Source: Sphagnum magellanicum
Lineage: Eukaryota; Streptophyta; Sphagnopsida; Sphagnales; Sphagnaceae
Assembly: GCA_021904315.1 (NCBI GenBank)
Contig: CM038907.1
Coordinates: 30,945,223 to 31,009,222, forward strand
Reading direction: 5' to 3'
DNA length: 64,000 nt
Shown piece by piece: positions 1 through 12,225 of this stretch. The first letter of the stretch is position 1, and every line of letters begins with the position of its first letter. The position numbers and the translations under genes are program-made. The notes beneath the pieces were generated by a model that ran no database searches, had not been told where the DNA came from, and saw only the letters and a list, made by a program, of their open reading frames with translations.

Positions 1-299
1 CAAACTCTCATCATCTCTTTTATGATGGTGATGCTATTAGCAATGGTGATGATGCTAAATAGTATTTTTTGAGAGGTGAATTTTCAAATAACATTCACCT
101 CAAAAATTACAAGATGGAACATTTTTCTACAAATTCCCTATTTCAACGAAGAATTTTGCCAAAAAAATTTCTTTCTTTTTTTTTTTCCTTTTTTTTTTTT
201 TTTTTTCCTCCCCCTATTTTGAAACAATTTTTTTTACATTTTAATGTAACTTAAAAATCTAGGGCAATTTTTCCCCAATTTTGATAGTTTTCCAAAAAA

Positions 300-395
300 T
301 GTAAACAGATTCTTAAATTTTGACTATAGCCAAATTTGGCTAAATATTCTTGCAGATGATCACCAGTTTGGCTATATCACAAGATTAGGAGAAAC

Positions 396-424
<29 letters not shown>
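300..424 (+). repeat. Poly(A)-ended dispersed repeat, copy 1
   Basis: Contains AGCCAAATTTGGCTAAAT, then GATGATCACCA and GGCTATATCACAAGA, and ends in about 28 A. The same ordered blocks recur at 5.2, 5.5, 10.7 and 38.5 kb, with more diverged copies elsewhere. The poly(A) end suggests a SINE-like or other retroposed sequence; this is inference. Confidence 0.55.
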
Positions 425-426
<2 letters not shown>

Positions 427-744
427 CTAGTTCAGATTTTAAGTCAAAGGAAAATAACAAGCTTGCCTCATGGGTGAGCAAGCACTTTTGAAAAATATTA
501 CTTTTGAGTCAATATCACAAGTAAAAAAGTCCACTTTAGGGGTCCGAATGAGCCCCCCCTTGCACCATCTAGTAGCTAAGAGCATCTCCCAGCTATGCTC
601 AGTACGTACGTGACCCTGCAAAATGTTTCTCACATCTAAGTTTAGTTATTTACTTGTCTTTTTCCACCCCCACACATTACAACTAAAAATTGGGAACTGC
701 AAGTAGGTGAGAGACGACCGACTACTGTAGTAAGTAAGTAGCCT

Positions 745-1712
745 GGCACATTCAACACTTTTTGGTGGCGAATATTTTTTTAATTATATATTTTCAAAAA
801 CCATTCAGAAGAATTTTTTAAAATAATTTATTAAAATATTCAACGAAGGTGTCATTTGATAAGTCACTTTGACTTGTCTGTCAAGGGTACCTTATTTCCA
901 AGTAAAATATCAAAAGAAAAATTTCCAAGATTTTTGACACTAAATTATTCATGTTTGAAAATCACTACATTTTTTTCTAATAATTAATTAATTAATTAAT
1001 TAATTAATTACTGCCTGACCCTCCCCTATGTATGCATGCAGCTAAATGAATGTCTGAGTGATTTTATTTTTTTAATTAAAAATAATTATGTTTTTTTGGG
1101 GTTTTCGGTGGGTGAATTTATATAATATTTCAACCTCAATTTTTTAGAAAATATAAATATTTTTTCACTAAAAATTCTCTATTTTAAAGGGGAAAAAACG
1201 CCAAATTTTCAAGAAAAATATGCTTTTGTGGACAAATTTGATCACATTTTGGACACAGTTTTTAATTTCAAGGCAGTCTTTTGTCAGTGTTTTACTGTTT
1301 GTGGAGAGTATTCCACAAGCATGTCGCCAATTATTGGCTAAATCTATTTTGATTTCACAAAATTGGCAAAAAAGAAAAATTTGCTGGAAAAACAATTTTT
1401 TTTTGGCAAGTCTTCGACTGAATAACTTATCTGTGATCCCATTTGAACAAAAAATCCTTAATGCTGTATTAGCATGGCAGATTCAGCACTTTTTTGGATG
1501 AATATTTAATTATATTTTGGAAATTTTTTAAAGGCAAAATCAAAGAAAATTGATCAAAATATTTGGCAAAATTATTTACTTGACAGTCATTTGGTAGCCA
1601 AATTATCTCATTTTCAACATATTTCCAAGTAGAATATTAAAAGGCATTTCTAAGATTTCAGCAATTTTTTTTTTTTGAAAATCATTGACTCTTTAACAAT
1701 TAATTACTGCCA
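745..1712 (+). repeat. Diverged direct repeat pair (about 270 and 240 bp)
   Basis: Segments 745-1015 and 1472-1712 share, in order, TTCA(A/G)CACTTTTT, GAATATTT, TTAATTATAT, TTTCCAAGTA(A/G)AATAT, AAGATTT, GAAAATCA and TTAATTACTGCC. The first includes an (AATT)n run (981-1011). Their origin is unclear; probably an old transposon-derived repeat. Confidence 0.45.
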
Positions 1713-1798
1713 AATCTGTCAGGCTCGTATTGTGGTCTCAACCAAGGGTTTTTATTTAATTATTTAATTTATTTAATTTATTTTTTTCCAATTTTGTG

Positions 1799-2004
1799 AT
1801 ACCATAAGTACCTTGACAACCTTTGCCACTAACTATCCTATTTTCTGAAATGTTAAATTAAGAAAAATAAAATTCAAAGAAAGAAAAAATTGTGTGAAGG
1901 AAAATATTAAACCATCAAGAATATTTTATTTGTAGAAATGAAAATTCCAAAACTAATTAGTCATTCAATAGAGATGTATTGAAGTTACCAAGGTACTATG
2001 GTAT
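1799..2004. mobile_element. MITE copy A (206 bp, terminal inverted repeats)
   Basis: Starts ATACCATAAGTACCTTGAC and ends GTTACCAAGGTACTATGGTAT-like (last 16 nt CAAGGTACTATGGTAT), giving imperfect terminal inverted repeats of about 20 bp. No coding capacity. Two similar copies lie at 2280-2484 and 9962-10169, sharing TTTTCAGAAA and GTGTTGAA-type blocks. Target duplications are not clear. Superfamily cannot be assigned. Confidence 0.65.
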
Positions 2005-2279
2005 TGAAAAATTGATGAAATTTTCCTCAAAAAAATAGAAAAATAAATGGAACATACACTAAAAAAACTCATTTAATCCAAAAAAAAAATCCGATATATT
2101 TTTTTTGTTGAAAACAAAAACAACATAAAAAACACTAGTCTCCATTGTTTAAAAAGTAGTATATGGTGTCCTTTGGTTTTGGGGGGTGGAAGGGGGTGAG
2201 CCTTTCAAGCTTGACTTTTTTGCACACGTCTTTTGTGATCATGGGGTTGTGCAAAGACTTCATTCTTGTGCTGCTTTCA

Positions 2280-2484
2280 CTACCTTAGTACCTTGGTCAA
2301 TTTGACACTAATTATATTATTTTCAGAAACGTTGAAATTTTTCAAAAAATATTTCTTCCAAATCAAAAAATATTGTGAAGAAAATAGTGGATATTTAAGA
2401 ATATTTCATTCGTTGCAATAATTTTTTTCAAATTAATTAATTATTTGATGGACATGTGTTGAAATTGTCAAGGTACTATGATAT
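2280..2484. mobile_element. MITE copy B
   Basis: Starts CTACCTTAGTACCTTGGTCAA-like (core TTAGTACCTTGG) and ends GTCAAGGTACTATGATAT. It has the same orientation and length as copy A, from which it is about 275 bp away. Shared internal blocks include TATTATTTTCAGAAACGTTG and AAGAATATTTCATT. Confidence 0.65.
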
Positions 2485-2785
2485 TGTCTTCGACCATACA
2501 ACTTCTCCTGAACTTTCTTGCAAGAAAGTTGGGAAACTTCCCATCACGGCTGATTCCACAACTCTTTGGTACAAAGAAGAGAAGCTGCTTCTTTTGTGAG
2601 TTGCATCATCATGTTCAGAGTTGTGCAAGAAGGTGTATGCAAAATTTTGTTTAACCCATGGTCCAAACAAAGTTGTGATAAGTAAAAAAAATTTAACATA
2701 ATTTTTTTCCTCATTTTTAGAAAATATTTTCAAAATAAAAAGGTGGGTGTGAAGTTCATTAGCCCATGGGCCAAAAAACCATGTT

Positions 2786-2821
<36 letters not shown>

Positions 2822-4266
2822 TATGATCCATGGTGATCATACTTGTTGAAATAAAATGAAGAAAATGGAGAAAGAAGAAATGAAAGGAAAATGATGAAAA
2901 AGAAGAAGAAGAAGACAAACCCTAAACCCATTATAATAATAAAATATATATAAAATATTAAGTTAAAAGTCAAATGTTACATGATATAATTGATTGTCTT
3001 TTTTTTGGCTCTATTATGATATGTTGGTAAACCTCAATAAAGTCTATTTTTCAATTTACATTACATTTGGCAATGAATCGCACATACAATATGCACATGA
3101 TACAATGTTCTCTCTATAAGGCCATGTAAAGAAAAATATGATTGACATTAATTGGTTGGTCACAATGATTGCCTCACCTCATGGCATGTACCAAATCCTC
3201 ACTTTCCATTTAAAAAAGATTCATGTTTATGGGTGAAGATGAAGGAAAATAATTTGGGCACTATGTATGTATGTAGATGTGATATGTAGAGGTCGAGGCC
3301 ATCATACATACCACATGTATGTGTGGGTGGATTTGCTCTTAGACATTGAAGTCCTTTCAATTTTGGCTCAAGATGTACACAAAAACCAAGGATTGAAAAA
3401 TATAGTTGTGCCCATTACCCAACTAATCTCTCCTTTCAAAACCATTTTAGTGACAAATATTACTCAAAGTTCAATATCTTTCAAAGCTCAAGTCTAAAAT
3501 TTAAGAAATGAAATCATCTCCATGAAATCTTAATCTTTGAAGCCTTTTCCCACAATACTAAGAACATGCCCAAATTATTCCTAAAAATGTTTTAGTTTTG
3601 ATTTTGTTGAAATTTTTTTGGAACAAAATTGTTCAACATTCAATAACTCTTGCACCATAAATCTAAACACTACCAAACCATGTCAGTGCACCCTTACTCA
3701 TCAAGGGCTTTCCAATGATACCATGAGCACAACAAGGGCCCATCAACTCTCGCTACGAACAATGGATGATGGGTGGACATGAAACACTTTTTCCATTTGG
3801 GTCTTTTGTCTCTTAGCTAACTACGGTTTGTTGTTTTACCCACCTTGTTCTACCAAGGGTTTTTTCTTTTCAATTTTGTGATACAAAAAATTTGGCAAAA
3901 AATTCAAAAAAATAGAAAAAAATTAATCAACCTTATGCTAAGAAGAAAAAGAAATTACTCATATTTTCCCAAATTTTTGATTGAAAAAATGACAATACAA
4001 AATTGTGCTGGTTGCACCTGCCTTCTACTTACTTGATATGAATTGAGTACCCAAACCAAAACAAGCTGAACAAGGCCAGTGGCGCTGTACCTACCTACCT
4101 AATGATGATACCTTCTAGCCCTTACCTTACTGAGTACTAACCACCTACACAAATCTACCCACCTACTAACCACCTTCTTGTCCCTTTAACCTTAGTTAAC
4201 TAACCTCCTATGTATACACTTGCCCCAAAATCATAAACTTTTTTTTCCTTGTCTGCCCTTGCCCTA

Positions 4267-4302
4267 ATCCATCTTTTTTGAGAGTTCTCAAAAAAGATGG
4301 AT
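4267..4302. repeat. Perfect 17-bp inverted repeat with 2-nt loop
   Basis: ATCCATCTTTTTTGAGA (4267-4283) is followed after GT by its exact reverse complement (4286-4302). It sits in otherwise unremarkable DNA. A second, looser inverted pair (TGGGCTTGTAAT) lies at about 4343 and 4411. Confidence 0.75.
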
Positions 4303-4564
4303 GATGCCCAGACACACAATTGGACCCATGTTATACATGTTTTGGGCTTGTAATAGGTGGCACCATGTTGTGGTAACATAACCGGAATATGTATAACAGG
4401 ACCTTAGTGCCCATTACAAGCCCAGAATGTGCATAGCAGCACCCAAAATGTGTATTGGTGGCATCAAGATGTGTTTGGTGCATGCACAAGCGCACACATC
4501 TTGGATGGGCAAAAGGGCAGTCAAGGAAAAAAAGAAGGAGGCAGTTCTTTTGTACTACTTGCAA

Positions 4565-5011
4565 TCTATCTATGAAGGAAGGTAGTTTGTTTTGTTTTGT
4601 TTTGTAGCTATGAGATCCACTGAGCCTGGATGCTTCAGATCGTGTTCTTGGTGTCGTTGGAAAGTTCTCGACAAGGAGGGGTGCATGGGCTTACGATTTC
4701 GACTTGCGATATGAAAGTTCTTGAATATTGAATGATTTCTTCATTGAAAATTAAAATAAATTGTAGCTGAAAGTTTTGGAGGAATTGGAATGTGCCTTTG
4801 GTTTTGTTGGAAAGATTTTGATGAGCAGTATTTAATGGAATTTATTTGGTAAGATTTGGATTCAGAATTGTGGGAGATATTTGATTTTTTAAGTGATTTT
4901 TGTGCCACTAAAAATTCAAATAAATTCCAGAAAACCAGGTTTTGGAAGGAAAAATCAGTTGAGGGACGACGTGGTAACACTTGGGCCAACCGGCACAGGC
5001 CACACTAGTAA
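4565..5011 (+). repeat. Long dispersed repeat, copy 1 (about 440 bp)
   Basis: Begins TCTATGAAGGAAGGT, followed by GTTTGTTTTG, TTGGAAAG, TTCATTGAAAATT and CACTTGGGCCAA, and ends CACACTAGTAAC. The same blocks occur in order at 21883-22335. No coding frame. Possibly a retrotransposon LTR piece; class unknown. Confidence 0.5.
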
Positions 5012-5211
5012 CAACTATGTGCACATAAAATGTTGGGGGAGCCCTTGTGCCTCTCTATAAACCTAATTATGGCAAAATGTGTAATGCCTTCATTACAAAT
5101 TCCATAAAATGGACAATGCTTATAGGTACTATGAAAAAAGTAGTAGTGGTTTTGAGGGTTTTAATCCACAGATTTTTGAGGAAGAATGAATATAAAATAT
5201 ATAATTTTTAT

Positions 5212-5350
5212 ATCAGGTTTCGGTAGGTAGCCAAAACTATGAAACGGTTGCATAATTTATTAAAGAAATTCATATGTTAGTTAGATAGCCAAAAATTGGT
5301 TAAATATTTTACGGATGATCACCACTTGTGCTACTACATCACAAAAAATT
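5212..5350 (+). repeat. Poly(A)-ended dispersed repeat, copy 2 (tail degraded)
   Basis: Blocks GGTAGGTAGCCAAAA, ATTGGTTAAAT, GGATGATCACCACTT and CTACATCACAAAAAA occur in the same order as in copy 4 at 10.65 kb. The tail is short. Confidence 0.55.
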
Positions 5351-5479
5351 TCCCACCAAAAATGAAAAGGAAATTGCAACCAACCTTTTTGTACCTGCAA
5401 GATTTCACCAAAAATTTGAAATTAAAACATAAGAATGTGAGAATGAGGTGATTTTCCTAATTTTTCAATCAAAAAAACT

Positions 5480-5638
5480 CAAAATGAATTGCTAATAGCC
5501 AATTTTGGTTAAATCTTCTTTGAATGATCACCACTTTGGGTTAGGCTACATCACAAAAATATTCAATTTAATTTAATTTAATTTTAAAAATTAAAAATTA
5601 AAAAAATTATTTTAAAAAATTATTAAAAAAAAAAAAAC
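5480..5638 (+). repeat. Poly(A)-ended dispersed repeat, copy 3
   Basis: Contains TAGCCAATTTTGGTTAAAT, AATGATCACCACTTTGG and GGCTACATCACAAAAA, followed by an ATTTA-rich stretch ending in an A run near 5637. Confidence 0.55.
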
Positions 5639-6024
5639 ACTAGAACTTCCAAGTTCCAACCCTCCTCTCCTCATCATTTACTTAGTGTCAGTGAGACAAA
5701 CTAGGTTAATGGTTTGAATGCTGGAAGGAAGGAGTATGCAAAAGGTACTGGACAAAGTACCTAAAGTGTGTGTCAGAACTTAGAAGAAGCTCCAATGATG
5801 AAGAGGAAGAACTTTCAGAAGCTTAAAAATTATGAATGACAGTAGCCTACTTGTAAAATTATAAGCATGATGTTGTTGTTGTTTTTGTTGTTCTCTTCTT
5901 TTTGATTGTGCATCATTTGGGGAGATGAGATGAATCTTCGTGTTTTGTTCTACGAATTTCTGTTTGTAGCTAAAGTCGCAATCATTCAATTGGAAGATGT
6001 AAGAAAAAAAAAGAGACGACCACC

Positions 6025-6160
6025 CTTGGGAAGATTTAGCCAAATATGGCTACAAATTTTTTTTAAAAAAAAATACAAATCATTAATCATCTTTCTATAT
6101 ATTTGATTACACAATGCAAATCACATATATAAATCTAATGATTTAAAAATTAAATTTTTT
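6025..6160 (-). repeat. Dispersed repeat, partial reverse copy
   Basis: GATTTAGCCAAATATGGCTA, followed by A-rich DNA and ATCATCTTTC, matches the reverse-strand arrangement of the fuller copy at 51.8-52.1 kb. Partial and diverged. Confidence 0.35.
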
Positions 6161-8361
6161 TCCTCCTCACTTCTAATGGTGTCACCATTTAATCTCTAAT
6201 CTAAGAGCATAGTAGCAAGGTCATTCTTCACCCTGAAAAAAAAAAAAAAAAATTAAAATCATGACATATGCACTACTCTCCAAGATATTGGAGCCATATT
6301 GGTCATCTTCCAAAATATAAAAGATATATAGAAGCCCAATTGGAGGACTCTCATTGGATCACCCTTTGGATTTCAAGGAGAGATAGTTGGTTTTGGTGAT
6401 GAGTTAAAAGGGGATAAGATACCCCTTTGAAGGACAATATAATTTTTTGGGGACACATGATGAAGATTCACATTCAAGTACATTGTAGCATGTACTTGTA
6501 AGGTAGGGTGGGTTTGGTTTCATCTCTTCAAATACAAGGCTAATAAAGTGTGATAACTCATGGTTTTCACTCCAATGCAATGCAAAAAACTTCATGCATG
6601 TTTCATGAGTGTCATTACATTGTGCAACCTGAAAGAAATGATGATATGCAAGAATGAAGTTACCCCACACATTTTGTGAATATTTTTAGTGCATAGAAAA
6701 CAACCATAGAGGCAATTTTTCATGTAACTATGGCTTGGGTCTTTTGGGTGGCCATTGTAATGCACTCGAGGCAATTTTCTAAGTGTATTTTGAAGGCACC
6801 TTATATCCATGAATATTATCCCTATTTAGGATATAGGCACAACAACCCTCCCCTCCCCACCCCCTTCCTATGCTTCATGATCGACATATGTTTAGGTGCA
6901 TGATAACCTTTGCCTCATGCTTTGTGATTGGTAAAGCCTAAGGGTGAGGGACATTCCCCAAATGTGGAGTTTAGGGCGGGACTCATCTAATTATGTGTGG
7001 TCTTGCGAAGGCCCTTTATTTTGGAAATGCTCCAATCGTGGGGCTTTATAAAAGAAACTCAAATTAAAATTAGTTAGGAAGAATATTGTTTTGTGGGTCC
7101 CTTAGAAAAGATAACATGAAGAATGAGAAGGCAATAAAAGCCCAATTGAAGTCTTTTACAAACACCTCCCTCTTTCCTTTTCTAAAACACTTTGCCATCA
7201 TTTTCTTTCAAAGCTCACAATCATGTCATGTGGTTGGATAGGGGATCCAAGTTGTTTGAGTTACAAGTTTTGTGTGAGAGAGAGAAATTTGCTCCTTGGG
7301 GGGAAGGGTTGCACATTGGGTTTTGGTGTAAAGCTTGGAATTGCAAGCGTTTAAGAGAGATTACAAAGGGAGAGAGTTTCAATTACAAAAAACAATTATA
7401 TGAAGTCATATATCACTTGAATTAATTGATCCAAGAGTATTCAAATTAAAAAGTGCCTATTTGAACAAACCCATTACAAGCCTTACAAGAGGAATAAAAT
7501 TTTAAATGGAAGAAAATGTGAACGTCTACTATGATCTATCATATGACCTTGGTTTAGAGCACAAGTGGTTCACACATTAGCCTTTTTTTTAATCTCCTAC
7601 ACTTTGAGTGGCACTCCAATTATGTACATGAATTGATTTTGCAAAGGATGTCACTTAGTATGATGAGGAGACCACCTCCCTCCCCGCCCCCCCCCCCATA
7701 TTAGACATTAGACATGAAAGTTTTTGGGGAAAAAAAAGGGGGGTCCTTCTATATTCTTCACTACCTAGTGGAACTTATCACAAAAATTTGGTGATCTGGA
7801 AAAAAAATTTAAAAAATCAAAAAAATCAAAATCTCGTGAATTTGGGCCATTTTTTTCATGAAAAATCCTTTGTCTAGGTCAAAATCATCTTTTTCAGTTC
7901 ACCAGTTTTAAAAATCACTAGATCATGTACCTACTCTTTCATTTATCCTAAGTTGTGGAGTTTTGGTCAACAAGCCTAGATGCAAATTTCCTTCCTTATT
8001 GTTGCACTTTCTCAAAATATAGGTTGGCAAGTTTACATCAAAGGAACCCAATGCAACAAACAAAGTTAGACTTGCAATCAAATAAGTTTCTCAAATGGCA
8101 AAAAAAATTTAAAATGTCTCCAAAATGCAATCAACACTAAGTTATGTTTGAGGGTAATCAAATGTTTGCAATAAGTTTCCCACAATGGCAAATTCAAGAG
8201 CTTGGCTTTCTCAATGAGCCTAAATCACAAACCCTAAATGTTGGTTAGGTAAAGGACAAAGCCTAAGTCCATAAAAAGCCTCAAAGGAAAGAAGAAAAGT
8301 CTCTATTGGCTCAACTTTGAGCACAAGGTAAAGAACTACTTGTAGTCACACATCATGGGCA

Positions 8362-8505
8362 AGGAGTGTCCTTAAAGAAAACAATTCCTTGATGTTGGAA
8401 CCTAAGGAGTGTCCCTAAAGAAAAAACATACTTTTCCTTGTTCTTTGAACCTTAGGAGTGTCCCTAAAGAAAACTCTTCCTTTGAAGTTTGAACCTAAGG
8501 TTCCC
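8362..8505 (+). repeat. Short tandem repeat, three units of 43-48 bp
   Basis: GGAGTGTCC(C/T)TAAAGAAAA, then TTCCTTG and GAACCTTAGG-like spacing, repeats at about 8363, 8406 and 8454. Non-coding. Confidence 0.6.
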
Positions 8506-9961
8506 TCAAAATTCCCTCAAAATGCCTTGGTTAGCTAAGTACCAAATCGACTTTCCACTATATTATAGCATGTCCTCACAAGTCCATGTTGGATCAAGGA
8601 AGGATGTCTCTATATTGTGAAGCCCCACATAACTCCATACAATACACACCAATTTGTGTACACACATCCCTCCCTCCCCTCACCCACCCCATATCACATG
8701 CAAATGGTGAGAGGGAAGCCAAGTTCCACTCATTGGTCGGCCTTTCCTTATTTGTTGTTGTCGTCCATGTCTTCAATTACATGAGTGTTTTTTTTTGAAT
8801 TTATTTTTTGTGGAGGTGAATTTTTTTGGTATATGGTGAACCTTTTTGGAGAAACAAATGGAGGAAAAAAAAAAATAGAGGTGTATTTCAAGTGTGAAAT
8901 GTGTTTTTAAAGTAAAAAAACTAGCCACTTTTGCTAAATTAAAAAAAAATCGAGAAATAAAAATTGCTAGGGAGGGATGGCAAGTGTTCTTGTTGGGACT
9001 TTGTAAAGCTCCTTTATTTAAAGCAAACAAGTATTTATAAGAACCTCAAAAAGATCATGTACTTTGCACTTACATGTCTGTTTGTATGACTCTTTTGTTA
9101 ACATGATGTGCACAACAACAATCACACATTCTTCTTGTGAAGAAAACTCTCTCCTTCTCTTCACAAAATCTAAATCTAATCTGCTGATGGCTTTTTGCTT
9201 GTTTGTTGTGTGCAACTGCATGGAATGCCACACACACCCAATTCTACGGGGCTCTAGTAGAGGACATGGCCTAAAATGGGGAACAACCCGTCTTTTTGGG
9301 AACATAACATACGTTACTCATACAATAGTTTAGTAGCTTTTTGAATGGGACATCTTTTGTTCAATAGGGGAAGAGACTACTTACACACGTTTGGTTTGGT
9401 GTAAGATTTGGGCATAAAATTTTGGCCTCGAACTTGACCCCAATGTGTGAGTGATATTTGGAGTACTACTACTATGTGTGCATATGATGGATTGGGTGTG
9501 TTCAATAAAAGTGGATTCATTTTAGATGAGAAAATTTTTCATCCATTAAGCGAAGTGTTTATCAAAGGAAAAAAAAAATTCACTTTGAGTGCACCTCACA
9601 AGTAATGTGCAAGATCCATCATGTTTGCAAATAGCTATTTACACATTAAATTGTTATTTCACTCAAGATAACTAAACCCTAAACCCTACACACAACCTTA
9701 TTTCTACTAACCCAATTTGCAAATAATGGTTGCTTTCTACCATTTCCGTGGGTCCTCTAAATTCTCACAAACCTACCAAACCTCTATTACTCAAGTTAAC
9801 TAAGAAAAATAAAATTAGATCACCAAACCCAACAATTTCATTTGACCATAACATTTTTTTCTTCACACCTACACACAAGCATATTCAACAACCTTTGTAT
9901 ATTAATAGAAAGTAATACCATAACCCATGTTTGTATATACCTTATCTAAACTCTAAACAAA

Positions 9962-10169
9962 ATACCATTATACCTTGAGGCTTTGGCAGCTTTGACCTAT
10001 TTATATTATTTTCAGAAATGCTGAAATTTTCAACAAAAAATTTCAAACAACAAATTTTATGGTGGAAAATATTAAATCTTTAGGGATATAGTATTTTGTC
10101 AAAATGAAAATGTGAAAATGAGTTAATTATTCAAGAGAGTTGTGTTTAAGTTGCCAAGCTACTATGGTA
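9962..10169. mobile_element. MITE copy C
   Basis: Starts ATACCATTATACCTTGAGG and ends GTTGCCAAGCTACTATGGTA. The interior shares TATTATTTTCAGAAATGCTG with the other two copies. About 208 bp, no coding capacity. Confidence 0.6.
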
Positions 10170-10639
10170 GGTACCTACACTCTAGTAGATGTGAGGCTAA
10201 ATACACAATTTAAATCATTTTTTGACCATGGGTCTCTTCAATTGGCCCATCACAAATAGTGATTTCCAAACTTTCAACACACTCAAGACATAATATATAG
10301 TATGGTCTCTCCATTTGGCATACCTATATAGGCTCAAAGAGTATATAAGCTTCACAAAAGGATTCGCAAATAAATAGTTCCATGGAAAATTTGGGGAATA
10401 ACAAACTCGGGGAACAATGTAAGAGAACATTGAGCAAAAAAAACATGGCATAATATAACAAGAACACATGAGAACACATAATAGAATTTATTGGGAGCAT
10501 CCTCCTTTATTTTTGCAAAATTTCATGTTGCAAAATTTTGGAATTTTTTCTGTTGTGAAATTCAATGACCTTTGTGAAAAAATTCACCAAAAAAATTTGA
10601 AATGAATTTCATAGGAAACTAAAAAAATCGCCATGTGTT

Positions 10640-10779
10640 GTCTATACATGGTTCAAAGTAGGTAGCCAAAAAAAATTTTAAAATGGTTAAATTATTTTTT
10701 CTTTCATAATTTTTTTAATAGCCAAATTTGGCTAAATCAACTCATAGATGATCACCACCTTGGCTACATCACAAAAATG

Positions 10780-10810
<31 letters not shown>
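10640..10810 (+). repeat. Poly(A)-ended dispersed repeat, copy 4
   Basis: GTTCAAAGTAGGTAGCC, TAGCCAAATTTGGCTAAAT, GATGATCACCACCTTGGC and TACATCACAAAAATG are followed by about 30 A ending at 10810. The best preserved 3' end of the family in this window. Confidence 0.6.
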
Positions 10811-10814
<4 letters not shown>

Positions 10815-11141
10815 AAATTAAATTAAATGCTCATTGGGAGCAATGGAGAAATATGTTGTTGAAGTCACTCCAAAAACCTAAAATGAAATGCTTTGTAAGT
10901 TACTTTAGGATCAACAATGCCTTGGCATCCAAGCCAAATAGATCACTAGCCCCTTTTGCACTTAAGTTGGAGAGGAAAATTAAGTACCTAAGAAACCCCC
11001 CTATTTATTCCCAAACATGGGGCCCCCTAACCCTATGAATGTGGGGTGGCTCTTTGCCTGGCTGCCAAAATTAGCTAAAAATGGGGTCTTGGACACTACC
11101 ATAGTACCTTGCTGGAAACCTAAGTTTCCCCCATTTATTTG

Positions 11142-11148
11142 CCCCCCC

Positions 11149-11180
<32 letters not shown>
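11142..11180. repeat. Poly(C) tract
   Basis: A run of C broken by a single A, followed by a short A run. May be length-variable and hard to sequence. Confidence 0.8.
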
Positions 11181-11181
<1 letters not shown>

Positions 11182-11199
11182 AAGTACAAAAAAATTGGT

Positions 11200-12099
11200 A
11201 ATATCTAAACTAGAGCAGTTCTAAAGGTCCTTAGAAAAGGGTCCTTAGAAATTTCATAGGTCCTTAGAAGAGGCCTTTTTGGTACCCCTCAACCCTCCTA
11301 ATAAAAGGCCAAAATTTGTTGGTAGGAAAATTTTGGGCAAAAGGATTTTATTTATTTGGGTCTTTCAATTCGAGGAGAACTCGCCCTAGGTCAATTCTGG
11401 TGCTGCAGAACGTACCCTAGGGAGCATATTCTGCCTCTTAGGTCACATTCTGTAGCTGTAAAAGTCCGTAGGTAGGCTGTTAACTAGTAGAATAAGGAAG
11501 CAGGAAATTGCCCACTGAGTTGGGCATGGCGGCCGATTCTGCCATTTAAAAGTGCTGGAAAATCAGCGGGCAGCGAAGGTACGGAGTACGGTCCTCTCCG
11601 TGTGAAGATGATGACATGCTGAGAACACGTTGGAATCTAGTACGGAAGTCACAGTTCTAGTTGCCAGAATTGGCCTCTCAAAAGCAGCTGTTCTAGACTT
11701 CTAGTCATGGATTCATCCTTTTTTTCTTTTCTGGCTAAATTTTAGCCAGTTTTCGCCTTTGTTTTTCCTTTTTTTTTTAATTAGGTAGTTTTTTTCTGGC
11801 TTTCTAGTCTCCAGATTTAGATTTTTTTAATTTTATAAATCGCCATATTTCTCTATAAGAAAGTACCGGGAAATTTTAAGGAATATTTTTAATTACTTTC
11901 ATATCTGTTCTACAGCCAAATTTATAATTTTTTTTGAAAAAAAAAGCAGCCCTGCAAGGCAAGGACCCCATCGTGGCGACCTTGCTCCTTCACGCCGGGT
12001 CAGACAAAGGCGCAACCCAAAGCCCCTTGACTAATCCGGCCGGCCCTAAATGGATAGGTCCTAGCTAGGCCTTCAAACTTACGTCTTGCCTCTACGACT
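11200..12099. other. Gene-free transition zone before the C2H2 gene
   Basis: GTCCTTAGAA is repeated three times at 11228-11270. Base composition becomes more balanced from about 11370. A small hairpin, TGGCTAAATTTTAGCCA, lies near 11733, and a GC-rich block (11950-12060) follows. No gene recognised. Confidence 0.5.
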
Positions 12100-12194
12100 G
12101 CCCGTCCTTTGACTGCCCGTTAATGTTTTTTTCTTTTTCTATTCGTTCTTTTTTTTTCCTTTCTTTCTTTTTCCCTGCACCGTCGTCGGTCAGT

Positions 12195-12225
<31 letters not shown>

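Larger units (their letters stand above)
1..11199. other. AT-rich intergenic region
   Basis: Apart from the separately listed MITEs, dispersed repeats and microsatellites (a (TA)n run at 2788-2819, several poly(A)/poly(T) tracts), I see no conserved protein frame or RNA gene. The open frames are short and low-complexity. AAACCCTAAACCCTA at about 9672 is a short telomere-like motif, not a telomere. Confidence 0.6.

Noticed and set aside
9672..9690. Telomere-like AAACCCTAAACCCTA (also near 16395, 19172 and 53602)
   Set aside because: Only one to three units each. This is common in plant promoters and leaders and is not evidence of a telomere.
11950..12060. GC-rich block considered as a possible rRNA or organelle insert
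   Set aside because: I could not match it to a specific rRNA or plastid region and it is too short to call.
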